DNA of 64,000 nt from Congeria kusceri (taxonomy: Eukaryota; Mollusca; Bivalvia; Myida; Dreissenidae). Below the pieces are notes generated by a model. The model made no database searches and was not told the origin of the DNA. It was given only the letters and a program-made list of their open reading frames with translations. The DNA lies in contig CM051034.1 in assembly GCA_027627225.1 (NCBI GenBank), positions 12,802,261-12,866,260 of the forward strand, in the 5' to 3' direction. Positions 59,901 through 64,000 of the stretch are shown here, piece by piece. The translations under genes were made by a program, and so were the position numbers. How positions within the stretch are numbered: the first letter of the stretch is position 1; each line of letters starts with the position of its first letter.

Positions 59901-62763
59901 TCAGGTAAGTGGTTTAGTGCCATTTGGCCCTCTTGTTATAAGCCATTATGATGCCTTAAACTCAGGTGAGCAACCTAGGGCCATCGTGGCCCTCGTATGA
60001 ATAAATTCTTCAAATTTTATTAATCAAACAATGATACTTTTTCCCAATTTTAGTTGGATTGATGCTAAAATTCCCAATTTTACGGTTAATGGTCATATTC
60101 CCAAAATGGTGAAAAAAAGCCCTAGCCTCCTTTCGTCATTCAGGGCCATTCATGAACATTTTGTGGCAAACCCTGCAGTGGTGACAAAAAATCACAAAAA
60201 TGTATAAAAATGTGGTGAAAAGGAACATATGAGGCGTGTCATGGGAAAACTAGGCTTAATGCATGTGCATTAAGTGTTGTCCCGGATCAGCCTGTGCAGT
60301 CTGATTTGCAAAGGCTGATCCCGGACGACACTTTACGCACGTGCATTAAAGCCGGTTTTCCCTAGACACGCCTCATATGAATTCAGGATCCTATTTGTTT
60401 CCTTAAAAGTATTTTCATTGTGCATGTTTTTAATTGAATAATGAAGTGTATTTGTGCTTAATAGTTTTCAGTTTTGTTGTAGGAACTGCTACATATAATT
60501 GTTTTTACTGGTTAAAACTGTTCCTTTAACTTCTTTGCTGTGTGTTGTTTTGTTGTATAATCAACTGTCTTTAGTAAACACATTTGCTAGATAGTATCTG
60601 ATAGTTTGAATGCATTGAAATGCTTAAAACGTTTGAATTAGCTGTAATGTCACCAGCGTCCGTGACTACTTTAGGCATACTGGTTCTTGAACTATATATT
60701 ATAGTTGGACATTTAAAGAACATACTCAAAGTAACAATGATGTAAAGACACGCAGAGATGAATTTCTCAGTTTACTGGATTGTCAAAAAGCTGTCAGTAT
60801 CCATCTAATTTATTTCTGTAAAAACACTAACAGTTGACTTGCTTCGCTCCGTTGGCAGAAAGAAATAAATGCCCATCTAATTTATTTCTGTAAAAACACC
60901 AACAGTTGACTTGCTTGGTTTGCTTCGTCGGCAAGAGGTCATGAATGATCAGACCCTTCTAAAGAAACATCTTGAGCATTTGATGCGAGTCGAGGGCGAA
61001 GAAATAGTGAAGGTATTTGCAGCAGTGAATCCTACATGCGAGACTCGCTCGATGGTTATATGCTTCTTTGTTGGCTATATGTCTAGTTCTTGCTGATATA
61101 TTCTCAATGTTATCCTGACCTTGCATATGCCTACAAATTGCTTGCATGCACTTTCTAGTTACAATATTTGTTACAATATTTGTTAGCCATACAATACAGA
61201 ATTTTCTAATAAAATTAAATTCATGTGTTTTGGCACAAAAAATGTTGCTTCTGATACCAATTTTTTTGCTTTTCTTGGCAAACTAATTTATGAAATATCC
61301 TGCAAAAAGTGGCATTATATGAGGCATGTGATGGGTAACCCAGGCTTAATGCATGTGCGTAAAGTGTCATCCCGGATTAGCATGTGCAGTCCACACAGGT
61401 TGCTCCAGGACGACACTTTCCGCCTACAGTGGATTTATGTTTAAAAGGTACCTTGAAACAGACAATACCATAAAAGCAGAAAGTGTCATCCTGGATTAGC
61501 CTGTGTGGACTGCACAGGCTATTCTGGTATGACACTTTACGCACATTAAGCCCATGTTTCCCACAACACGCCTCATATGTTTTGTTATGAACTGCCAACT
61601 GGTGTTAGTGGTGCCAAATGCCTGTGCTGCAACATTTGGATATATGCACTGTCTAGTTGAGGATGACTGTGTCACACAGTTGGATTGGATTTTATTTGCC
61701 AAATAACTGAAATTGTTGCACAGTTTACACTCTATTTTAGTAGTGTATTTTGGCAATTACTGAGCTTCAAAGACCATGACTTTGGCCATGTATTGATGAT
61801 CATGATTGGCATTAATTTGTAAGCAAACTCTCAAGATAAAATGAATAAATGATGGGCCGAAGGAATTCTAAGCAGGCAACCAAATTAAAAGTTTGTATAT
61901 GAATGATGAATAACTTTGGGGAACACTGATAGTGTTAATTCTAATTAACTGTGACAGTCATGTACAATATTTCTATAAACCATGGTAGTGTGGGTAGTTG
62001 TTGGCAATAAAATATGAATGGCAACGACACACATATGTATGTATGTGTAATGTAGATTTAATTCAGGTTGCACTAGTATGGTTAGTTAGCCGGCTTGCAT
62101 TTCATTCTTGAAAACACTGTATTGTTATTGTTTATGTGTATAGCTGTACGACATACCTGGTAATCGTGTGTTATTTTTGCAGAAATGTACACAGGTATAA
62201 TATGTTTAAGCAATAACAAACTTTCTGACATGACAAGCCAAAATTGTCATAAAGGCAAGGAACAAAATCTACCATTATTAGACTTCCAATAAACAATGCA
62301 AAAATATAATTTGAAAATGATGTCTTTTGTTCAAAATAAAGTTATAATTGTAAGTGAGAACTTACTTGTCAGATCTTGTTAGAATTGTTGTTTATCAGCT
62401 TATAAACAACACTTCTGAGTTCTGATGCATGCAGCATAGGAGATAAACCACATGGGCATTTAAGCTGTTTATACAATAAAACAGCTCAAAAATATCATTA
62501 TATTGTGTGTAAGCAATCTTAGTATCCATATACACATTTCAGGTTCGTTATACCTGTGTATGTTATCATATGCAACAATACGGTGGTTTCTGTTCTAGGA
62601 TGCTTGTTGCATGATATGTACATATATTGTCTAGCTATTCTCTTTCACAGTCGATTTGCTTGGGTGTCTAAAGTGGCAGAAAATGTTAGAACAAAATGAC
62701 ACTGCGTCTTTAAAGCTCCATCTAAAGGGATTGATGAAAGTTGATGGGGAGGAAATAGTGAAG
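20894..62763 (+). CDS. DOCK1: DOCK1/2/5-type dedicator of cytokinesis (DOCK180), N-terminal part
   Basis: DOCK180 proteins bind ELMO and activate Rac in cell migration, phagocytosis and myoblast fusion. Coding exons: 20894-20939, 21571-21654, 22003-22099, 23082-23178, 29935-30080, 31970-32057, 32758-32793, 33806-33954, 34482-34563, 38511-38574, 45416-45487, 47494-47578, 49622-49742, 51264-51345, 51652-51776, 53598-53696, 54450-54525, 55232-55335 and 56474-56705, then alternative exon 60906-61012 or 62651-62763. All phases fit, giving 664 or 666 codons. Residues ~8-70 form the SH3 domain (KYGVVMYSY...WYMGYSTK...GAFPKSHV), followed by the N-terminal helical region. DHR-1 (PIP3-binding C2-like) starts near residue 415 ([14 protein letters not shown]). 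It is closer to DOCK1/2/5 than DOCK3/4 ([27 protein letters not shown]). The DHR-2 exchange domain lies beyond the window. Confidence 0.93.
21571..21654 (+). CDS. DOCK1: DOCK coding exon 2 (SH3)
   Basis: [20 protein letters not shown]...EENG; acceptor TTTTTTCTAG, donor GTGAGT, phase 1 in and out. Confidence 0.92.
22003..22099 (+). CDS. DOCK1: DOCK coding exon 3 (SH3 end)
   Basis: [21 protein letters not shown] then KEATIVQS; acceptor TTTGAACAG, donor GTAAGA, phase 1 to 2. Confidence 0.92.
23082..23178 (+). CDS. DOCK1: DOCK coding exon 4
   Basis: [19 protein letters not shown]...SQYV; acceptor CTTGTAG, donor GTATGG, phase 2 to 0. Confidence 0.9.
23239..23577. mobile_element. MITE with GTGTTCACAAA ends
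   Basis: Inverted ends around CCCCGTGTTCACAAA and TTTTGTGAACACGGACC, with matching subterminal AGGATCAGGATCAG and CTGATCCTG; about 340 bp in the DOCK intron. Confidence 0.7.
23700..25240. repeat. Possible unclassified element with CCCCCT-rich ends
   Basis: TTCCCCCTAAAAAATGG and TCCCCTCTGGAGG at the left resemble the inverse of CCCTCCAGAGGG and ATTCCCCCAAAA at the right. Bounds are approximate and the interior has no supportable gene. Confidence 0.35.
25663..26006. mobile_element. MITE with AAAGACCA ends
   Basis: AAAGACCAATTCTGTGGTGG pairs with CCACCACATAAATGGTCTTT across about 340 bp; interior AT-rich. Confidence 0.7.
26498..26749. repeat. Foldback family R1, copy 4
   Basis: TGAGGCGTGTCGTG... 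to ...TTTTCCCACGCCACGCC, with both inner CCTGTGCAGTCCGCACAGG-type palindromes. Confidence 0.88.
26917..27258. mobile_element. TIR MITE M1, copy 2 (inverted relative to copy 1)
   Basis: Ends TAGGCATAAAAAAAAATG and TTTTTTTTACGCCTTA; the interior aligns to 17,720-18,055 in reverse complement. A short frame present in both copies is a repeat shadow. Confidence 0.85.
27300..28960. other. DOCK intron 4 stretch, no gene seen
   Basis: AT-rich with two CTTTATTTT/CCTTTAAAACC-rich patches near 27,550-27,660 and 28,860-28,955 that may be arms of one old element. Nothing else supportable. Confidence 0.5.
29062..29326. repeat. Foldback family R1, copy 5 (full)
   Basis: GTGGCGTGTCGTGGGAAAAC to CACGACGCCCCTCAT, with near-perfect arm pairing. 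Confidence 0.9.
29935..30080 (+). CDS. DOCK1: DOCK coding exon 5
   Basis: [19 protein letters not shown]...[13 protein letters not shown]; acceptor TTTTCTTAG, donor GTAAGT, phase 0 to 2. It lies 6.8 kb from exon 4. Confidence 0.92.
30230..30380. repeat. 150-bp foldback (long hairpin)
   Basis: ATTTGTTTGTTTTCGATGTG pairs with CACTGAAAACAAACAAAT, and GGAAGGGAGACAATTTA with its inverse, around a centre AGCGCAAGCGCT at 30,299-30,310. Confidence 0.85.
31114..31186. repeat. Short hairpin repeat, copy 2
   Basis: GGTTGAGTGTGAAACT pairs with AGTTTCACACTCAACC; same family as 5,503-5,572. Confidence 0.8.
31312..31655 (+). repeat. Dispersed family R2, copy B (truncated)
   Basis: Starts TATGCCCCCGGCATCTTGATG, then GTCCGTCCTTCCGTCCGTCC, GACAAGGTTAAGTAGATTTT and one and a half subrepeats; the hairpin end is missing. 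It is preceded by GCAGGGTGCAGCACCCTGC. Confidence 0.85.
31970..32057 (+). CDS. DOCK1: DOCK coding exon 6
   Basis: [20 protein letters not shown]...RIYKE, a DOCK1/2/5 hallmark segment; acceptor TTTTACAG, donor GTCAGC (weak), phase 2 to 0. Confidence 0.92.
32758..32793 (+). CDS. DOCK1: DOCK coding exon 7 (36-nt microexon)
   Basis: [12 protein letters not shown]; acceptor CTCTTTCAG, donor GTAAGT, phase 0 in and out, so skipping would be frame-neutral. Confidence 0.9.
33521..33719. repeat. Foldback family R1, copy 6 (deleted)
   Basis: ATGAGGTGTGTCATGTG to CATGACATGCCTCAT; about 65 bp shorter than full length. Confidence 0.85.
33806..33954 (+). CDS. DOCK1: DOCK coding exon 8
   Basis: [20 protein letters not shown]...YDATNMKYI; acceptor CTCTCTAG, donor GTATGT, phase 0 to 2. 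Confidence 0.92.
34366..34392 (+). repeat. Duplicated exon 9 acceptor
   Basis: TTGACTGTTTTCAG|TGAACATTACAT precedes the true TTGACTGTTTTCAG|TGAAAATTACAT by 106 bp; the copy after the AG soon diverges from exon 9. Confidence 0.8.
34482..34563 (+). CDS. DOCK1: DOCK coding exon 9
   Basis: [19 protein letters not shown]...VVFT; acceptor GTTTTCAG, donor GTAAGT, phase 2 to 0. Its acceptor is duplicated at 34,374 and its 3' end plus donor seed a large minisatellite. Confidence 0.93.
34535..35830 (+). repeat. 35-bp minisatellite made of exon 9 end plus splice donor
   Basis: The unit TTCCTCAGTTCAATCAAAGT/AGTCTTTACCGTAAG is exactly the last 30 coding bases of exon 9 and GTAAG. Roughly 35 degenerate copies follow the exon, and at least 15 keep GTAAGT. 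Confidence 0.9.
35840..37060. other. DOCK intron 9 stretch, no gene seen
   Basis: AT-rich with a TTTAGCCAAAT/TGTAGCC-type short dispersed repeat near 36,930-37,020. No gene seen. Confidence 0.5.
37151..38107. repeat. 30-bp minisatellite, about 31 copies
   Basis: Exact 30-bp period of TATTTCGATTTCAAAGATCA/TGTAGTTGAA with few substitutions (GATCA/GTTCA, CGATT/TGAAT) and no indels. Because 30 is divisible by 3, both strands stay open for over 300 codons. Confidence 0.96.
38511..38574 (+). CDS. DOCK1: DOCK coding exon 10
   Basis: [21 protein letters not shown]; acceptor TATTTCAG, donor GTAAGT, phase 0 to 1. Confidence 0.92.
38580..39660. other. DOCK intron 10 stretch, no gene seen
   Basis: Includes a short region of AAGTCTAGAT/GAGTAATAACT repeats near 39,085-39,165. 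Otherwise unremarkable. Confidence 0.5.
39670..41212. mobile_element. Tandem-core element T1
   Basis: Ends AGCTCGACTATTCGAAG and CTTCGAATAGTCGAGC are inverted. Between them are about eight ~170-bp units with TTTCACTTAGATTTTCTGG and CATAACTCTGTTTTGTATT. The right end is followed by ACAGCTCTTGTTG. Confidence 0.8.
41464..41740 (+). mobile_element. Retroposed poly(A) fragment with 13-bp target duplication
   Basis: A 277-bp insert ends in AATAAA (41,699-41,704) followed after 11 bp by a poly(A) run from 41,716. It is flanked by ATTATTTAACATA at 41,451-41,463 and 41,741-41,753. It looks like a retrocopied mRNA 3' end; the source gene was not recognised. Confidence 0.75.
42217..42314. repeat. Foldback family R1, copy 7 (minimal)
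   Basis: Only 98 bp: ATGAGGCGTGTCATGGGAAA, one arm, then TTTTCCCGTGACATGCCTCAT. Confidence 0.85.
43036..43462. repeat. Tandem-core repeat related to T1/T2
   Basis: About 2.5 degenerate ~170-bp units with CCAAGTTTGATAATCA and GAGTTATGGCCCTTGA; ends in ACAGCTCTTGTTG, like T1. Confidence 0.65.
43995..44988. mobile_element. Tandem-core element T2
   Basis: Ends TATACCCCCACAAACG and AATGTGGGGGTATAT are inverted; five ~170-bp units between them contain GATGATAACTCAAGAAAGG and AGTTATGGCCCCTTTT. Confidence 0.8.
45416..45487 (+). CDS. DOCK1: DOCK coding exon 11
   Basis: [20 protein letters not shown]; acceptor TATTGTAG, donor GTAAGT, phase 1 in and out. Confidence 0.92.
45774..47493 (+). repeat. 46/41-bp minisatellite made of the exon 12 acceptor
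   Basis: About 28 units of 46 bp, then about 10 of 41 bp. Each carries TATTTGCAG|CAATGGATACAT, matching the true TATTTGTAG|CCATGGATATTA. The minus strand lacks stops in all three frames over ~1.7 kb. Confidence 0.93.
47494..47578 (+). CDS. DOCK1: DOCK coding exon 12
   Basis: [19 protein letters not shown]...FVPFL; acceptor TATTTGTAG, donor GTGAGT, phase 1 to 2. About 38 acceptor-bearing repeat units precede it. Confidence 0.9.
47600..47780 (-). repeat. tRNA-derived SINE, copy 1
   Basis: On the minus strand GGCTACAGTGGTTTAATGG (A-box-like) and GGTCATGAGTTTGATCC (B-box-like) form a tRNA-like head. It is not a functional tRNA gene. Confidence 0.7.
47825..48576. mobile_element. hAT-like non-autonomous element
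   Basis: 752 bp with ends TAGGGATGTCAACGAATAC and GTATTCGTTGCCATCCCTA, flanked by ATATAAAT and ATAAAAAT (7 of 8 matching), as expected for an 8-bp hAT target duplication. Inside are a (TA)n run at 48,238-48,260 and a GATGATGATCATCATC palindrome near 48,440. No transposase. Confidence 0.78.
49622..49742 (+). CDS. DOCK1: DOCK coding exon 13
   Basis: [20 protein letters not shown]...[18 protein letters not shown]; acceptor GTCTGCAG, donor GTACGG, phase 2 to 0. Confidence 0.93.
50772..50930. mobile_element. 159-bp foldback MITE
   Basis: GGAATATTACGCAAGTTAAT pairs with GACTAGCGTAATATTCC, and the pairing continues through TGTATTAGTC and TGTGTGATACG to the centre near 50,850. Confidence 0.85.
51264..51345 (+). 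CDS. DOCK1: DOCK coding exon 14
   Basis: [20 protein letters not shown]...DVIMP; acceptor AATTCCAG, donor GTAGGC, phase 0 to 1. Confidence 0.93.
51478..51640 (-). repeat. tRNA-derived SINE, copy 2
   Basis: Same minus-strand head as copy 1 (GGCAGTTGTGTAATGGAC and GTTGTGAGATTGATCCC), just upstream of DOCK exon 15. Confidence 0.7.
51652..51776 (+). CDS. DOCK1: DOCK coding exon 15 (DHR-1 start)
   Basis: [20 protein letters not shown]...KNVEVTMLM; acceptor TTGTTAG, donor GTAGGG, phase 1 to 0. Confidence 0.93.
52132..53597 (+). repeat. 210-bp array, each unit ending in the exon 16 acceptor
   Basis: Six repeated acceptors TTTGTTTCAG|GATGTAATA put exon-like starts at 52336, 52547, 52758, 52968, 53178 and 53388 (spacing 211, 211, 210, 210, 210), then the true exon at 53598. 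The later units are almost identical. Confidence 0.95.
53598..53696 (+). CDS. DOCK1: DOCK coding exon 16 (DHR-1)
   Basis: [20 protein letters not shown]...KPKWFDTCK; acceptor TTGTTTCAG, donor GTATAC, phase 0. Six identical acceptors lie upstream in a 210-bp array. Confidence 0.92.
54275..54416. repeat. Foldback family R1, copy 8 (half)
   Basis: Right half only: CCTACAGTGGATTTATG to TTTTCCCACGGCACGC. Confidence 0.85.
54450..54525 (+). CDS. DOCK1: DOCK coding exon 17 (DHR-1)
   Basis: [20 protein letters not shown]; acceptor TTGCCGCAG, donor GTAAGT, phase 0 to 1. An R1 half-copy ends 34 bp upstream. Confidence 0.92.
55232..55335 (+). CDS. DOCK1: DOCK coding exon 18 (DHR-1)
   Basis: [20 protein letters not shown]...[10 protein letters not shown]; acceptor CATTTTAG, donor GTAATA, phase 1 to 0. 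Confidence 0.93.
55402..55560 (-). repeat. tRNA-derived SINE, copy 3 (diverged)
   Basis: Minus-strand GATCATGAGTTTGATGC and a degraded A-box; aligns to copies 1 and 2. Confidence 0.55.
55670..55990. repeat. Partial tandem-core repeat related to T3
   Basis: Two to three units with GTTCCTCTACCAAACTTATT, CAAATGGTTCCGCCTCACTG and CCACCAGAGCTAAAAATAG. Confidence 0.65.
56187..56453. repeat. Foldback family R1, copy 9 (full)
   Basis: ATGAGGCCTGTCGTGGGAAA to TTTTTCACGACACACCTCAT, ending 20 bp before DOCK exon 19, so it covers the likely branch-point region. Confidence 0.9.
56474..56705 (+). CDS. DOCK1: DOCK coding exon 19 (DHR-1 end)
   Basis: [19 protein letters not shown]...[16 protein letters not shown]; acceptor ATTCCACAG, donor GTAAAT, phase 0 to 1. 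An R1 foldback ends 20 bp upstream. Confidence 0.93.
57023..57138. repeat. 29-bp tandem repeat, four copies
   Basis: GTTTGTGTTGTCAGTGTACC/AGTGACAGG repeated without change; each unit contains an acceptor-like TTGTGTTGTCAG. Confidence 0.9.
57816..57870. repeat. Foldback family R1, copy 10 (terminal fragment)
   Basis: CATTAAGTCCGGTTTTCCC and ACGACGCGCCTCATAT only. Confidence 0.85.
58026..59997. mobile_element. Tandem-core element T3
   Basis: Ends AGCTCACCTGAGCACAACC and AAACTCAGGTGAGCAACC share inverted CTCACCTGAG/CTCAGGTGAG. Between them are about nine ~175-180-bp units with GATTGTTCAAATGATGCCCC and GGCCACGCCCCGGGGGTCAC. Confidence 0.85.
60229..60378. repeat. Foldback family R1, copy 11 (deleted)
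   Basis: 150 bp: ATGAGGCGTGTCATGGGAAA to CCCTAGACACGCCTCAT. Confidence 0.88.
60834..60867 (+). pseudogene. DOCK1: Truncated third copy of exon 20 start
   Basis: A 72-bp tandem duplication (copies from 60,802 and 60,874) repeats CATCTAATTTATTTCTGTAA, the acceptor and the first exon bases TTGACTTGCTTCG. The first copy degenerates and meets a stop (TAA) after about 11 codons. Confidence 0.8.
60906..61012 (+). CDS. DOCK1: DOCK alternative exon 20a
   Basis: 107 nt encoding [19 protein letters not shown]...RVEGEEIVK (the V codon is split with exon 19). Acceptor ACCAACAG, donor GTATTT; enters phase 1, leaves phase 0. Homologous to 20b and to the vertebrate VDLLGLLKW segment, but with RR in place of KW. 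Confidence 0.88.
61319..61577. repeat. Foldback family R1, copy 12 (full)
   Basis: ATGAGGCATGTGATGGG to CCCACAACACGCCTCAT, lying between alternative exons 20a and 20b. Confidence 0.9.
61580..62640. other. Intron between exons 20a and 20b, right part; no gene seen
   Basis: AT-rich, non-repetitive as far as can be seen; no further exon 20-like block found by reading. Confidence 0.5.
62651..62763 (+). CDS. DOCK1: DOCK alternative exon 20b
   Basis: 113 nt encoding [19 protein letters not shown]...KVDGEEIVK. Acceptor TCTTTCACAG, donor GTAGAC; same phases as 20a. It keeps the LKW of vertebrate DOCK proteins, so it is probably nearer the ancestral form. Confidence 0.88.
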
Positions 62764-62824
62764 GTAGACATCTTCGTTGTGTTCATCCATTGAGTTCTTG
62801 TTTTGTTTTGTTTTTTTACATTTT

Positions 62825-63440
62825 TATGCCCCCGGCATCTTGATGCAGGAGGCATATAGTGATTGTCAGCCGTCCGTCCTTCTGTCCATCCATCCGTGAC
62901 AAGGTTAAGTAGATTTTACCATTTTGTCTAGCACCAACACTGCTTGCTACAACACTTCGATACTTACACAAATGCTTATGACCATTCCCTACCCACCCAT
63001 ATCACCCAACCTCACTTTGACCTTGACCTAATTTGCACTTTGAATTATTAAAATTTGCAATTTCTTGGTTAATTAGATTTTATCGTTTCGTCTAGCACCA
63101 ACACAGCTTGCTTCAACTCTTGGATACTTGCACAGTTGTTGCTTATCACCATCTCCAATCCACCCATATCACCCAACCTCACTTTGACCTTGACCTTGAC
63201 CTAATTTGGACTTATAATAATTCAAAAGTGCCATTTCGTTTGTTAACTAGATTTTACAGCTTCGTCTAACATCAACACCGCTTACTACAACTCTTGAATA
63301 CTTTACACAGGTGTTGCTTATGACCATTCCCAATCCACCCATAGCACCCAACCATACTTTGACCTTGACCTAATTTGGAATTAGAATAATTTGATTTGGC
63401 TGTCCAGTACTAACTGGGGGCATGTGTGTTTATCAAACAC
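62825..63440 (+). repeat. Dispersed family R2, copy C (full)
   Basis: TATGCCCCCGGCATCTTGATG, GTCCGTCC..., three ~190-bp subrepeats (CACCCATATCACCCAACCTC, TTTGACCTTGACCTAATTTG) and the hairpin end GTGTGTTTATCAAACACA. Confidence 0.88.
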
Positions 63441-63896
63441 AGTGTTTTGTTTGTATGTTAACTTACACTCACAAAGGGATTTTTTGTTCTTGATGTGTGT
63501 GTGTGTTTTTTATGTGGACTACCATTTAGTTACCATCTTCTGCCATGATTCACTTCTGTTGCATTCTGTTATACACTGTTGCATAGCTCCCATCATTGCT
63601 AAAGGGACTGGAAATCGTCATTGAATGTAATTCTTAATTTATGAATTTATATAATTTTCATTTGTTGTGATGCTACTTGTTAGCTGCAGGTCATTCAAAT
63701 TGCTGTTTCTTAATATATATTTTTCTGGTTTGTTCAAGCAAATAAAATCATTAAAATCAAGAAATATAGAAATTTGTTGTGTAAGTTCATTTGTGTAACT
63801 TTAAATGTGAATCTGTTTTAAATGCTGGTCTATGTTTTGTTCATCATTCAGTAACATAGTGGGAGAAATCAGTTTGAATCAAACAGATGACTGTCA

Positions 63897-64000
63897 TTCT
63901 CAGTAAAATTAATTGCAATTGTTTACTTATTTCATACAGTAATCTCAGTCAAATCAATTTTAATTGTTTACTTATTTCATACAGTAATCTCAGTCAAATC
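63897..64000 (+). repeat. 45-bp tandem repeat running off the window
   Basis: GTTTACTTATTTCATACAGT/AATCTCAGTCAAATCAATTTTAATT repeated at 63,921 and 63,966, with a degenerate earlier unit; each unit holds an acceptor-like TATTTCATACAG. Confidence 0.85.

Overview
The window reads as a bilaterian animal nuclear genome, most likely a bivalve mollusc. The evidence is AT-rich DNA, short exons with GT-AG introns, ciliary and DOCK-family genes, tRNA-derived SINEs, and dispersed elements with tandem-repeat cores. A foldback family (TIR beginning ATGAGGCGYGTC) present in at least 12 copies resembles repeats I associate with Dreissena mussels. That species guess is recall and was not checked.

Two host genes lie head to head. 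On the minus strand, positions 17,358 down to 220 carry the first nine coding exons (354 codons) of CFAP206, a radial-spoke/dynein docking protein of motile cilia; the gene runs off the left edge. On the plus strand, from 20,894 to the right edge, is the N-terminal part of a DOCK1/2/5-type (DOCK180) Rac exchange factor: 19 constitutive coding exons plus a tandem pair of alternative twentieth exons (about 665 codons), covering the SH3 domain, DHR-1 and the start of the following helical region. The DHR-2 catalytic domain lies beyond the window. The 3.5 kb between the genes holds a TIR element, an NRF-1-like site and a degenerate palindrome of about 0.4 kb.

The third CFAP206 intron is almost entirely one apparently intact Mutator-like transposon (9,358-15,994). 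It has matching 25-bp terminal inverted repeats, a near-perfect target duplication, and a nine-exon gene for a 971-residue protein. That protein joins a Mutator-type DDE transposase to a C-terminal TREX-like DEDDh exonuclease with all five catalytic residues present. A relative with a large internal deletion (3,501-5,106), which fuses the transposase N-terminus directly to the tail after the exonuclease, sits two introns further downstream in CFAP206 (between coding exons 6 and 7).

The DOCK gene has two unusual features. Exons 20a and 20b are homologous, share splice phases, and give an immediate stop if spliced together, which predicts mutually exclusive splicing. Several introns also carry tandem arrays whose repeat unit is a copy of the neighbouring splice site plus a few exon bases: a donor array after exon 9, acceptor arrays before exons 12 and 16, and single acceptor duplications before exons 9 and 20a. 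CFAP206 exon 3 shows a small version of the same thing.

The rest is intron or intergenic DNA full of repeats: foldback MITEs, SINEs, a hAT-like element, tandem-core elements, a retroposed poly(A) fragment and minisatellites. The minisatellites create long but spurious open frames.
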